DNA of 33,935 bases, taken from Deltaproteobacteria bacterium (GTDB lineage: Bacteria > Myxococcota_A > UBA9160 > SMWR01). Location: the NCBI GenBank assembly GCA_019313245.1, contig JAFDBP010000184.1, positions 1 through 33,935 on the forward strand, written 5' to 3'. A model generated the notes under the pieces. It made no database searches. It was not told the DNA's origin and saw only the letters and a list, made by a program, of their open reading frames with translations. Below, piece by piece: positions 19,119 to 27,588 of this stretch (position 1 is its first letter; every line of letters begins with the position of its first letter). Made by a program: the position numbers and the translations under genes.

Positions 19119-19768
19119 AGCAAAAAGCGCTGTTCATCACCGCGGCCGTAATCCTGCTGGCGGCGTTCGCCGTGGGTGCGTGGATCTACAAGGGCGGAGA
19201 AACCGGCGAGCCCGTGCAAGCCGCCGATCCCGTCTACTCGCAGCTGATCCGCATGCATTCCCCGACGCTGGGCAAGCCGGATGCCAAGGTGCAGCTCGTC
19301 GAGTTCATCGATCCCGCGTGCGAGGCCTGCGCGGGCTTCTATCCGCTGGTCAAGCAGATCATCGCGATCGATCCGGACGAGATCCGCCTGGTGATGCGCT
19401 ACGCGCCGTTTCACAAGGGCGCGAGCGCAGTGGTCGCGGTGCTCGAAGCGGCCAAGAAACAGGACAAGTTCTGGCCCGCGCTGGAGGCCCTGCTGGCCGC
19501 GCAGTCCGACTGGACGCAGCACCACACCGCGCAGGTGAATCGGGTCTGGAAGCACCTCGAAGGGCTCGGCCTGGATCTCGAACAGGTTCGCGAGGACATG
19601 GGATCGCCCCAGATCGCGCGCGCGGTCGCGCAGGACCTCGCCGACGCGAAGGCGCTCGGCGTCAACAAGACGCCCTCGTTCTTCGTGAACGGTCAGCCGC
19701 TGACGAATTTCGGCTACGCGCCGCTGAAGGCGATGGTGGAGCAGGCGCTGGCCGCCTCCAATCCCTAG
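19115..19768 (+). CDS. DsbA-family thiol:disulfide oxidoreductase
   Basis: A 217-residue thioredoxin-fold protein with an N-terminal signal anchor (about 5-23). The redox site is Cys69-EA-Cys72 in FIDPACEACAGF, an unusual CEAC instead of CPHC or CGYC. The cis-proline loop is NKTPSFFVNG near residue 190. It resembles the thioredoxin_4/BdbD group that pairs with DsbB, and the gene directly follows dsbB with a 4-bp overlap. It acts in the periplasm, introducing disulfides into exported proteins. GAGG lies just upstream of the ATG. It is convergent with resB, 32 bp apart. Confidence 0.92.
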   Translation: MKQKALFITAAVILLAAFAVGAWIYKGGETGEPVQAADPVYSQLIRMHSPTLGKPDAKVQLVEFIDPACEACAGFYPLVKQIIAIDPDEIRLVMRYAPFHKGASAVVAVLEAAKKQDKFWPALEALLAAQSDWTQHHTAQVNRVWKHLEGLGLDLEQVREDMGSPQIARAVAQDLADAKALGVNKTPSFFVNGQPLTNFGYAPLKAMVEQALAASNP

Positions 19769-19800
19769 CCTTCGTTCGGCGTCGGCGCTCCCGACCCGCT

Positions 19801-20808
19801 TCAGACGCCGGCGGCGCGCGGGCTGAAGCGGCGCCACATCATGAGCAGCCCGAGCGTCAGCAAGACGCACGACAACAGCGCGAGCGGATTGCCCGGCGCG
19901 CGCCGATGGCGCAGAAGGATGGCGGGACTCGGCCCGATCCCCCCGGCCGAGAGCGACGAACCGTCTGACAGCTGCTTCGATTCACCCGGCGCGAGCGGGA
20001 ACGCTTCTCCAGCGCTTCCGTCGGGATTTCGCACGCGCAACTGGGCGAAGGCGCTCTTGCCGGGTTGCAGCGGCGGGTGCAGATAGAGCAGCTCGACGCG
20101 CAGGTCGCCGAGTTCGCAGATGCCCCTCGCCTCGACCGCGCAACGGTCCTCGCCCCGCGCGAGCCGCAGCGTCGGCACGCTTTGCGGGCGCACCAGCAGC
20201 ATGAGTTCGCTCCCGAGTCCCCGCGACAGCGGCCCGTTGTAATAGACTTCGGCCTGCGCCGACGATCCGTCCGCGTCGCGCGTCTCCACGCTCGCGCGCA
20301 ACTGCTTCATGCTGTCGTCGGGATTGGAATCGACCTTCAGCTCCGTCACGCGCGCTTCGCGGCCGTCGCCCAGCTGCGTCCAGCCCGGTCCCAGCAGCAA
20401 CCGATCCAACTCCGCGCCTCCGATGCCGCCGTCTCCGTGCGCGAGCAGCCCGAACAGAAACGCGACGTGGATCACCGCCGGCGCGTAGAAACGCAGCGTA
20501 CGGATTCCCGCGCGCCATTTCCTCACCACGTTGCGGTAGGTGGCGAGCGCCGTGTTGAGCGCGTAGAGGGTCAGTACCCCGACCAGCAGGTAGAACCAGA
20601 GGTGAACGACGGACGCCGGCGCGAAGAAGGCGAGCAGGTCGTCCATCGCGATCGACGCCGACGCGCCGTCGCGCGTCGACGCGAGCGCGATCGATCCGAT
20701 CGCCAACAACAGCACCGTGGCCTGGCCGCAGATCACCCCCAGGCCCTGGGAGAACAGCCACTCCGTGCGGCTCGCGCGTTCGGCAGAGCCGTTGCGATCA
20801 GAACGCAT
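19801..20808 (-). CDS. resB: ResB-like cytochrome c biogenesis protein
   Basis: A 335-residue membrane protein. Three hydrophobic helices lie in the N-terminal 130 residues (including CGQATVLLLAIGSIALAS and LWFYLLVGVLTLYALNT), then a periplasmic beta-rich domain, then a last helix (ALLSCVLLTLGLLMM). This is the ResB/Ccs1 topology of system II cytochrome c maturation, which delivers haem and keeps apocytochrome thiols reduced. It is shorter than many ResB proteins of 400-600 residues. The gene overlaps the upstream ccsA by 11 bp, which confirms the pairing even though ResB sequences are poorly conserved. Confidence 0.83.
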   Translation of the reverse strand: MRSDRNGSAERASRTEWLFSQGLGVICGQATVLLLAIGSIALASTRDGASASIAMDDLLAFFAPASVVHLWFYLLVGVLTLYALNTALATYRNVVRKWRAGIRTLRFYAPAVIHVAFLFGLLAHGDGGIGGAELDRLLLGPGWTQLGDGREARVTELKVDSNPDDSMKQLRASVETRDADGSSAQAEVYYNGPLSRGLGSELMLLVRPQSVPTLRLARGEDRCAVEARGICELGDLRVELLYLHPPLQPGKSAFAQLRVRNPDGSAGEAFPLAPGESKQLSDGSSLSAGGIGPSPAILLRHRRAPGNPLALLSCVLLTLGLLMMWRRFSPRAAGV

Positions 20809-21580
20809 GGCTCGACCTTCCGAAGAAAAAGGAGGTTCCGACGTAGGCGACGAACACCCAGACGAAGCCGACGATCGCGAGCGCGGGTCGCACCCACGGC
20901 CGCGGAAACAGCGACGGGGTGAGGTGGACGTGGATGAAGCTCGCGTAGTGGAACCACAGGATCACCGACCAGATGATCTTGACGTCCCACATGAAGTAGG
21001 CGCCCCACGCGACCACGCCCCAGAAGCCGCCGCAGATCATCGAAATCGACCAGAGCGCAAACCCGTTCAACGCCAGCCGCTCGATCAGCGCGAGCCACGC
21101 CGCGTCGCGATCGCGAAACCACACCAGCGACGCGGCTGCGGCGGCCGCCCAGGTGCCGTAGGCGAAGAACGAGAGCGGCACGTGCAGCGGGTACCAGATC
21201 GTGCGCATCAGCGGCGGCGGATAACTCAGCTCGAGCGGAAACGACAGCGCGGCGAGCAGCGCGACGCACACCAGCGCCAGCAGCGACGCGCTGTAGAGCC
21301 GAACGTCGCGCCAGCTGATGAGGGTGACTGCGGCCACGGCGAGCGCCGCCGCCGAGAACGACTCCATCTTGTTGGTCAGCGGAAAGAATCCGATCGCCCA
21401 GCCGCGGCCGAGCGTGGCGCCGAAGTGAACCACGACACCGATCCCGAGCAACCACAGACCGATCCGGGGCCGCACGAGGCTGGCTGCGAATGCGGCCGCA
21501 TAGCACGCGAGTGCGGCGTAGAACGGACCGGCCACGGCGAGCGGCGACGCGGCGTCGAGGCCGTTGGCGATTTCGGACAT
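20798..21580 (-). CDS. ccsA: CcsA/ResC haem export protein
   Basis: A polytopic membrane protein of 260 residues. The tryptophan-rich haem-handling motif is visible as W192GAYFMWD with the following VKIIW, comparable with the family's WGSYWxWDPKETW, and conserved histidines follow (HYASFIHVH). With ResB it forms the system II complex that carries haem across the membrane and attaches it to CxxCH motifs. The ATG at 21580 is used; an in-frame GTG at 21595 would add five residues, and neither has a strong Shine-Dalgarno. The canonical Pro-Lys-Glu of the motif is replaced (DVKII), so this is a divergent member. Confidence 0.88.
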   Translation of the reverse strand: MSEIANGLDAASPLAVAGPFYAALACYAAAFAASLVRPRIGLWLLGIGVVVHFGATLGRGWAIGFFPLTNKMESFSAAALAVAAVTLISWRDVRLYSASLLALVCVALLAALSFPLELSYPPPLMRTIWYPLHVPLSFFAYGTWAAAAAASLVWFRDRDAAWLALIERLALNGFALWSISMICGGFWGVVAWGAYFMWDVKIIWSVILWFHYASFIHVHLTPSLFPRPWVRPALAIVGFVWVFVAYVGTSFFFGRSSHAF

Positions 21581-21750
21581 GGGCTGGAATTCCACTGAAA
21601 ACGGGTTTTCGCTCGGGGCCGCCGCGGCGCGTTTGCGATTCGCTTGCGCGACTCGCTCGGGCCCCGAGCTGCGGCCGAGACGCTACAGAATCCGACCGCG
21701 GGACGGACTCAGTACGACGGATCGATGCCATCGCACCGGCGAGCGTTCAA

Positions 21751-22476
21751 TTATTCAACCGCTTCTCCGCTCGAATCCTCGGCCTCGTCTCCGCCAAAGC
21801 CGAAGAACCGCTTCATGCGGCCGGTAAAGCTCTGCTCTTCTGCGGGCGCGGCGTCGACTGCGGCGTCTTTCTGGGCAGCTCGCGCAGCGCGACGCTCGTC
21901 GCGCGTCGCCTCGCGTCGGGCGCGGCGCTCGGCGGCCTTCGTCTCGTCGACCCCGCTATCCGCGCCCTCGACTTCCGCTTCCGCAGCGTCGGCGTCACTG
22001 CCATCCCGGTCGCGAATCCGCTGCTCGCGTTTCGCGCGGCGCTCCTCCTGGCGCTTTGCGCGCCTGGTGCGCATGTCGGCATCATCGGCCTCGCCGGATC
22101 CGGCTTCGGCTGCCTCGACCTCTTCGCCCTCGTCGGCGCCATCACTCGCTTCGACGTCGTCATCGCCTGCAGCGCTGCTGGCTTTCTTGCCGCCCTTCTT
22201 GCCCTTCTTGCCCTTGCTCGCGCGCTTGGCATCACCCCCAGACTTGCCAGACGCCTCGCCGTATTCGCCACACGCGCCGAGGTAATCGCCGTGGGCTTCG
22301 TGAGCACCCCAGGCTGCCTCGGACACCGTCATCGTCTTGCCGGCGTTGGGCTTGCCGGGTGGAATGTGGCAAATCGTCAAACGCGATTTACCCGAGTTGC
22401 CCTGCGCCAGGCTGCCCGACGGAATCAGCCAGAGTACGAGTGCGGCGATTGCGAGTAAAGCGGATTGCACCTTCAT
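21751..22476 (-). CDS. Exported CHIPPG-motif protein with polyampholyte tail
   Basis: A 241-residue protein with a signal peptide cut after SLAQ (about residue 25). The short mature domain has CHIPPG at 36-41, AHEAHGD at 58-64 and Cys69, a motif set seen in many uncharacterised secreted proteins. The two Cys may form a disulfide and the His may bind metal. The rest is low-complexity with alternating charge blocks: Lys-rich (84-98), Asp/Glu-rich (105-133), Arg/Lys-rich (136-157), acidic (158-180), Arg-rich (183-204), then a short aromatic segment GRMKRFFGFGG and an acidic end. GGAGG sits 8 nt before the ATG at 22476. Function unknown. Confidence 0.8.
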   Translation of the reverse strand: MKVQSALLAIAALVLWLIPSGSLAQGNSGKSRLTICHIPPGKPNAGKTMTVSEAAWGAHEAHGDYLGACGEYGEASGKSGGDAKRASKGKKGKKGGKKASSAAGDDDVEASDGADEGEEVEAAEAGSGEADDADMRTRRAKRQEERRAKREQRIRDRDGSDADAAEAEVEGADSGVDETKAAERRARREATRDERRAARAAQKDAAVDAAPAEEQSFTGRMKRFFGFGGDEAEDSSGEAVE

Positions 22477-22535
22477 GGTCCGACCTCCAAATGATGCGCG
22501 CATAGCATAACCGATGCGCGCGGCTTCTACCGAAG

Positions 22536-23261
22536 TCACTCCCCAAACACCTGCTGCAGCAACGGGGTGACCCGCGCCGCAGGATCGTTGCGAATCTTGC
22601 GCTCTTCCTCGCCGAGGATGTGGAAGAGCCCGTCCAGCGACTTTTCGGTCACATAGCTGCGAAGGTTGAAGGACGGCTTGCTGGTGAACGGAATCGCCTC
22701 ATAGCGCCCGATGAGTTGATCGTAGGAATGCACCACGCCAACCTCGTCCATCTTCCTCGAAACGATCGGCTCGAAGCGGGCGCGCAGGGTGTCGCGGGTG
22801 GTTCGCTCGAAATAGTCGGTTGCCGCGGTATCGCCGCCGTTGAGAATGCCGACCGCGTCGCTGAAGGTCATCTGGCGAATCCCCTGCCAGAAGACCTCGG
22901 CGGCCTCGCCCGCCGCCTGCTCTGCGGCGCGGTTCATCGCCACTTCGAGTTCATCGACCTGCGCGCCAAAGCCGACGACGCGCAGACCGCTCGCCATCTT
23001 GTCGAGCGCACCGGGCAACTCGATGCGAATCAGGGGATTGTCGAGGAAGCCGTTCTCGCGAGAAGTCAGATCGACGGCATTGCGCGTGCCGATCTCGAGC
23101 GCCTGCTTGAGGCCCGACACCACGTTCCCTTCACCGCTCGCGGCCCCGAGCAGATCGCTCATCGAAACGCCCGAGCCGGCGCAAGCCGCCGACCACGCGG
23201 ACGCGAGCGCGACGACGAGCCAGCGGTGTCCCCTGGTGGTTCGCTTCGGGTTGCGCGTCAT
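22536..23261 (-). CDS. DUF4197 family exported protein
   Basis: A 241-residue protein resembling DUF4197: after an N-terminal hydrophobic segment (about 14-26) come the family-like LKQALEIGTRNAV, FLDNPLIRIELPGAL, MTFSDAVGILNGGDTAATDYF and KSLDGLFHILGEEERKIRNDPAARVTPLLQQVF. The segment ends in AAC, so it may be a lipoprotein although the lipobox is weak. The ATG at 23261 has GGGAGG 7 nt upstream; an in-frame extension to 23330 is unlikely. The family has no known role; members are small helical periplasmic proteins. Confidence 0.88.
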   Translation of the reverse strand: MTRNPKRTTRGHRWLVVALASAWSAACAGSGVSMSDLLGAASGEGNVVSGLKQALEIGTRNAVDLTSRENGFLDNPLIRIELPGALDKMASGLRVVGFGAQVDELEVAMNRAAEQAAGEAAEVFWQGIRQMTFSDAVGILNGGDTAATDYFERTTRDTLRARFEPIVSRKMDEVGVVHSYDQLIGRYEAIPFTSKPSFNLRSYVTEKSLDGLFHILGEEERKIRNDPAARVTPLLQQVFGE

Positions 23262-23330
23262 CTCGATTCCTCCCGCGGAGATCCGGGCCGGGCTCGAATA
23301 TCCCAGAATCCGGTCGGGTTTGCCGGCCAT

Positions 23331-24089
23331 TTAATCTGCCGGATCCAGTCCGGGCAGCCGCGGCGACATGCCCGGCTCGGATTTGTGATCCATCGAAAAA
23401 CCGCCGCGCTTTTCGTGCTTGTAGGCCTCGCGAACCAGCTCGCGGATCTGCGAGGCGGCGCGATCCTGCTCGGCGAGAGACTCGGCCATCCGGGCCACCA
23501 TCTCCTGGTAGCGGGCGCCGGCCTCGGAGTTGGAGGACTTGTAGGGGAAGTCGTGGGTCAGCTGGCCGAAGGCGTCCTGCAGGCGGGTGCGGATCTGGAT
23601 CTCGCAAGCCATCGTGCGCGGAGTCAGCTCGTGGAACCCCTCGCCCCTGGTGACACTGTCGTAGGTGAAGTCCGCCATCAGGTGGATCGACCGGTAGCCC
23701 GAGGGCTTGGGTTTGGCGATGAAATCCTCGGTCTCTGCGGGGTCGACGTTGAAGCCGTGCGATTGCTCGATCATCTTCTCGATGCCGTAGCAATCGTCGA
23801 CGAACCAGCAGACCACCCGAGCGCCGATCAGATCCCGGATGATGTCGGTCGGGTAGTAGAATTCGGGCCACCCCAGCCGCTCGAGCTTGTCGATGAAGCT
23901 GGTCTGCGGCTTGACGCGCGTGACCACTTCGAGCGCCTCGCGCGGCAAATGGTTGTTGAGCGTGTAGGCGATGCAGAGCTGGTTCAGCTTGACCTCGACC
24001 AGCTTGCACAGATTTCCGACCTCGGAGCCGTATCGCAGATAGAAGCGATTGGCCCGCCGCACCAGATTTTCGCGATGACTGGATTTCAT
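23331..24089 (-). CDS. RelA/SpoT-domain protein, putative small alarmone synthetase
   Basis: A 252-residue stand-alone RelA/SpoT nucleotidyltransferase domain, with no HD hydrolase, TGS or ACT domain. Synthetase motifs are visible: R58VK-x3-S64, DLIGARVV at 86-93, KPKPSGYRSIH at 126-136 (the G-loop), EIQIRT at 163-168 with the catalytic Glu, and H179DFPYK. It would transfer pyrophosphate from ATP to GDP or GTP to make (p)ppGpp, or pyrophosphorylate another acceptor as toxic relatives do. The ATG at 24089 has GGAG about 11 nt upstream; an in-frame ATG at 24182 is the alternative. No antitoxin-like small gene overlaps it. Confidence 0.85.
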   Translation of the reverse strand: MKSSHRENLVRRANRFYLRYGSEVGNLCKLVEVKLNQLCIAYTLNNHLPREALEVVTRVKPQTSFIDKLERLGWPEFYYPTDIIRDLIGARVVCWFVDDCYGIEKMIEQSHGFNVDPAETEDFIAKPKPSGYRSIHLMADFTYDSVTRGEGFHELTPRTMACEIQIRTRLQDAFGQLTHDFPYKSSNSEAGARYQEMVARMAESLAEQDRAASQIRELVREAYKHEKRGGFSMDHKSEPGMSPRLPGLDPAD

Positions 24090-24299
24090 CCGCGATCCAT
24101 CTCCAGCTCCCCCACCCCATTCTGGCCTGGCTCGCCCGGTATAGGATAGGACGCCTCGCTCGACGAAAAAGGGGTTCCGCATCGAAAACCGGAAGCATCA
24201 GCGACCATTGCAGTCAGCGATGAGATCGGGAAATATGGACCCTCATTTCCGTCGGCGAGTGAGCGGCGAACGACCTTTCCATCCAAGAGGAGACGAACC

Positions 24300-24644
24300 A
24301 TGCCGGAGATTTCCATTCAGAAGCAATGCCTCGGACTGACCAACCTGGAGCGCGCGGAGTCGTTCGGCGTTCCGATCGGCGACCTTCCCGTGCAGACCGA
24401 TGCCGGCTTCTTTTCGGAAGGAAACCTCACCGCGGGCACCTGGGAATGCGGCCCCGGAAAACTCCAGCTCGACCTGGAGATCACGGAATTTTGTCACCTC
24501 CTGAAGGGCCACTGGATATTGACGTCGGAGTCCGGGCAGGTCACGGAGATCAGAGCCGGCGATAGCTGGGTCTTTCCCAAAGGCTGGAAGGGAACGAGCG
24601 AAGTCGTCGAAACCGTTCGCAAGGTCTACATGATCATCGAGTAG
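24300..24644 (+). CDS. Cupin domain protein
   Basis: A 114-residue single-domain beta-barrel protein of the Cupin_3 (DUF861) type. GTWECGPGKLQLDLEITEFCHLLKG-like spacing is seen in the middle, followed by AGDSWVFPKGWKGTSEVVETVRKVYMI, the usual C-terminal half of this family. Members are often annotated as ureidoglycine-hydrolase-like, but no purine-degradation genes are nearby. Typical metal-binding cupin His residues are mostly replaced: only one His follows EFC and one precedes WIL. Catalytic activity is therefore uncertain. AGAGGAGA lies just upstream of the ATG. Confidence 0.88.
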   Translation: MPEISIQKQCLGLTNLERAESFGVPIGDLPVQTDAGFFSEGNLTAGTWECGPGKLQLDLEITEFCHLLKGHWILTSESGQVTEIRAGDSWVFPKGWKGTSEVVETVRKVYMIIE

Positions 24645-24710
24645 GACGGGCCGCTGGCGCGATCTCGGATAACATGGAGTTCGTTCGATACTGCGGGAGG
24701 GCTGCAGAGC

Positions 24711-25133
24711 ATGCGTTTCGCTACGCGAATGTTTTTCGGATGCGCACTGATTTCCGCCATCGCGCTCGCGTCGGTGGCCGGCGCCGGCGATGAATCGCCG
24801 TCGTGTCAATCCGGTCCCTATGTGGTGAAGATCCACGCGGAGTGGTGCGGCAGCTGCAAGGCGATCGCGCCCGCCTGGGAACAACTCGAGGCGGACGCGG
24901 GCGACCAGGCCACCTTCGTGACCCTCGACGTCACCGACCGGCCGGCGACCGAGGCGTCGAAGGCCACCGCGGAAAAGCTCGGCATCTCCGACTTCTTCGC
25001 CGAGTACCGCCGGCAGACCGGCACGGTCGGGGTGATCGACTGCGAGACACACGAGACGGTCGCGATCCTGCGAGCCGAGCGCGACGTAGCGAAGTACCGC
25101 GAGGCCATCGCGAAAGCGAAGCCCGCCTCCTGA
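24711..25133 (+). CDS. Exported thioredoxin-family protein
   Basis: A 140-residue protein with a signal peptide (about 1-25, ending SVAGAG) and a thioredoxin fold with Cys46-GS-Cys49 in HAEWCGSCKAIAPAWEQL. The C-terminal part is shorter than usual and the cis-Pro region is not obvious; IGVIDCET-like TVGVIDCET takes its place. It probably acts as a periplasmic thiol reductant, perhaps for cytochrome c maturation with CcsA/ResB or as a partner of the Dsb pair. GGGAGG precedes the ATG by about 10 nt. It is convergent with the halogenase-like gene, 10 bp apart. Confidence 0.86.
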   Translation: MRFATRMFFGCALISAIALASVAGAGDESPSCQSGPYVVKIHAEWCGSCKAIAPAWEQLEADAGDQATFVTLDVTDRPATEASKATAEKLGISDFFAEYRRQTGTVGVIDCETHETVAILRAERDVAKYREAIAKAKPAS

Positions 25134-25143
25134 GCCTCGAGCG

Positions 25144-26727
25144 CTAGGAGGGGCGACCCGCCGCCATCGCGGCGAAGGCGCCGCTCAGGTGCGCGCTGTC
25201 GGCCGCGCCCGAACCCGCCGCCTCGGCGCGGATCTCGCGCTCCAGCTCCCGGGCGAGTGCGAGGTTCTGCCCGAGCTGAGCGAGCAGCGCGTCGTCGTCG
25301 CAATCGCGCAGCAGGTTGCGGTTCATCGCGGCCAGGAACTCGATCTCCGCGTAGTCGACGAAGCCGCCCGCGGCCGCGCCACCGCGCTCGGCCTCCGACC
25401 AGTCGCGGAAGAAGGCCTGCATGCGGACGTTGAGCTCGGCGAAATCCTGCAGGAGCGGGCGCACCCGCTGCATGAACGCGGGATCGACGAATTTATTGCG
25501 GAAGAAGAGCAGCGCGATGCCGCCCCAGTACATGCTGAAATCCCAGATCACCTTGGTGCTCAGGACCCTTCCATTGCCCATGAGCGGATACTGGCGGTGA
25601 TAGGTGAGCATGAAGGTGCGCGCGAGCGAGCGGAACGACTGATCGTAGATCTCCGCGAGTTCGTCGATGGCGCCCCCTTCGAGGTCTCGGGCGATCAGAT
25701 CGCTGCAAAATCCATTGGCGATCCCGATGAAATCGCTGCCGGGCGAGTAGAACGGGTCGATGAAGAAGCCCGCATCGCCGACCAACAACCAACGCTCGCC
25801 GCTGTATACCTGTTTGGCGTCGTGCGAGAAGTGCTTGAGCGCCCGGAAATCCAGCATCTGGTCGGCGTGGGCGCGCACGACCTCGGCGCACTGGGGTTCG
25901 TTGCGGTCGAGCCACGCCAACGCGGCGTCGAAGCTGTGGAGCTCGGCAAACGGGTGCAGGCGCTCGTCCGAAACGATGCCGACACTGGTTCGATTGCCGG
26001 CCAGCGGAATCAACCAGACCCAGTAGCCCTCGCCCATCAGGTGGTTGGTCGACAGGCGGCGCGAGTGTTTGTTGCGGGCCCGCCACGCGAGATCGTCCGA
26101 CCAGTTGTCGGGATCGATCGCGTAGTCGATCCGGAACCAGACCGCATTCACGTCGTGGCGATTGGAACGCGCCAGGCCGAGTCGTTTCTTGAGCAGCGAA
26201 GCCCGGCCGCTGGCGTCTGCGACCCAGCGACAGGCGACGTCGAAGCTCTCGGTCGAGCGATCGACGCGGAGGATGTGGTCCGCGCCGCCCTCGCCGAGTG
26301 CGATATCGGCGACCTTGCAGCCGTCCGCGAAGTCGATCCCGGCGGCCTGGGCCTCGCGCGCCAGCCCGGCCTCGAAGCGGCCGCGATCGATCTGGTAGCT
26401 CGGAACGAACAGGAAGTGGCTGGGCCCGCATTCGAGCCGACTGGCGATGTCTCGATTCTCGCCGCGGCTCATGAAGAAGCGCAGCCCGAATTTGCGCAGC
26501 TCGCCGTCGAGCAGATCCGAGAGCCCGAGGACCTCACTGAAGTAGTGGCTGCCGACCTCGACGGACGATTCGCCGACTTTGTGCGCGGCCTCGGCCGGCG
26601 GATGCGGATCGCGTTCCGCGACGAAGATGCGCGCCGCGGGCTTCCGCTTCTTGAGTTGGAGTGCGAGACAGAGGCCCGCGAGCCCACCGCCCGCAATTGC
26701 GACGTCGTATCGATCGCGCAGCTCCAC
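25144..26727 (-). CDS. Flavin-dependent halogenase-like oxidoreductase
   Basis: A 527-residue FAD enzyme of the tryptophan-halogenase-like group. The N-terminal dinucleotide motif is G13GGLAG18, KVGES follows at 50-54, and the C-terminal flavin motif is GDAGFFIDPFYSPGSDF. Two features of flavin halogenases are present: WVWLIP at 236-241 (the WxWxIP motif) and a Lys in KFGLRF at 79, in the region of the catalytic lysine of these enzymes. Relatives in aryl-polyene clusters share these motifs without proven halogenation, so activity is open. It starts with GTG 5 bp after the FabG-like gene in the same operon, suggesting a polyketide- or fatty-acid-type substrate. Confidence 0.85.
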   Translation of the reverse strand: MELRDRYDVAIAGGGLAGLCLALQLKKRKPAARIFVAERDPHPPAEAAHKVGESSVEVGSHYFSEVLGLSDLLDGELRKFGLRFFMSRGENRDIASRLECGPSHFLFVPSYQIDRGRFEAGLAREAQAAGIDFADGCKVADIALGEGGADHILRVDRSTESFDVACRWVADASGRASLLKKRLGLARSNRHDVNAVWFRIDYAIDPDNWSDDLAWRARNKHSRRLSTNHLMGEGYWVWLIPLAGNRTSVGIVSDERLHPFAELHSFDAALAWLDRNEPQCAEVVRAHADQMLDFRALKHFSHDAKQVYSGERWLLVGDAGFFIDPFYSPGSDFIGIANGFCSDLIARDLEGGAIDELAEIYDQSFRSLARTFMLTYHRQYPLMGNGRVLSTKVIWDFSMYWGGIALLFFRNKFVDPAFMQRVRPLLQDFAELNVRMQAFFRDWSEAERGGAAAGGFVDYAEIEFLAAMNRNLLRDCDDDALLAQLGQNLALARELEREIRAEAAGSGAADSAHLSGAFAAMAAGRPS

Positions 26728-26731
26728 GCCC

Positions 26732-27457
26732 CTACCCCAATCCGCCGTTGACGGAGATCACCTGCCCCGTGATGTAGGAAGCCTCAGCCGAAAACAGGAA
26801 GCCCACCGCGGCGGCGACCTCCTCGGGCCTGCCCATCCGCTGCATCGGGATCCAACGCGAGATTTCTTCGACGGGGAGTCCGTCGGTCATTTCCGTCTCG
26901 ATCAGCCCCGGGGCGACGCTGTTGACCGTGATGTTGCGCTTGGCGAGTTCGAGTGCGAGCGAGCGCGTGGCCCCGATCAGACCCGACTTGGACGCGCTGT
27001 AATTGACTTGCCCGCGATTGCCCATCACGCCCGAGGCGGAAGCGATCGTCACGATCCTGCCGCCGGCCCGCGCGCGCACCATCGGCATCACCAGCGGCTG
27101 GACGACGTTGTAGAAAGCGTCGAGGTTCGTGCGGATCACGCGATCCCAGGCTTCCCCCTTCATGCCCGGGAATGGCGCGTCTTCGTGCACGCCGGCGTTG
27201 CAGACGACGCCGAAAAAGGCCCCGTTGGCCGCGAGGTCCGCCTCCAGGGCTTTGGCGCAGGCCTCGCGATCGGCGACGTCGAAGGGGAGCAGCGCGGCGT
27301 CGCCGCCGAGATCCCGAATCGTGGCCTGGGTGCTCTCGGCTTCTTCAGAGCGCTGGCGGTAGTTGAGCGTCACGGGAAAACCCGCCTTCGCGAGTTGGAG
27401 CGCGATCGCGCGCCCGATGCCTCGACTCGCGCCCGTGATCAGCACCCTGCCCTTCAA
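26732..27457 (-). CDS. fabG: 3-oxoacyl-ACP reductase-like SDR
   Basis: A 241-residue classical short-chain dehydrogenase closely resembling FabG. Cofactor motif TGASRGIG is near the N-terminus, NAG in the middle (CNAGV), and the catalytic Ser and Y-x3-K are in SASGVMGNRGQVNYSASKSG. The C-terminal YITGQVISVNGGLG is the usual FabG ending. It would reduce 3-oxoacyl thioesters with NADPH. The start is TTG at 27457, with GGGGG about 8 nt upstream; a GTG four codons later is less likely as it would remove the first beta strand. It is the first gene of a two-gene operon with the halogenase-like enzyme, so it may be the pathway-specific version (as in aryl polyene synthesis) and not the housekeeping enzyme. 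Confidence 0.92.
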   Translation of the reverse strand: MKGRVLITGASRGIGRAIALQLAKAGFPVTLNYRQRSEEAESTQATIRDLGGDAALLPFDVADREACAKALEADLAANGAFFGVVCNAGVHEDAPFPGMKGEAWDRVIRTNLDAFYNVVQPLVMPMVRARAGGRIVTIASASGVMGNRGQVNYSASKSGLIGATRSLALELAKRNITVNSVAPGLIETEMTDGLPVEEISRWIPMQRMGRPEEVAAAVGFLFSAEASYITGQVISVNGGLG

Positions 27458-27588
27458 GCCCGATCCCCCGAGTGTTGCCGCCCCGAAACGCGCCCAATGC
27501 TCCCACTCCGCGCCGGCGAGGTCAAATCGCCTACTCTTGGGCCGCCCGGGGCCATCGCGCGCCGCGGCGCAAAGGGGAGCCCGCTCGG

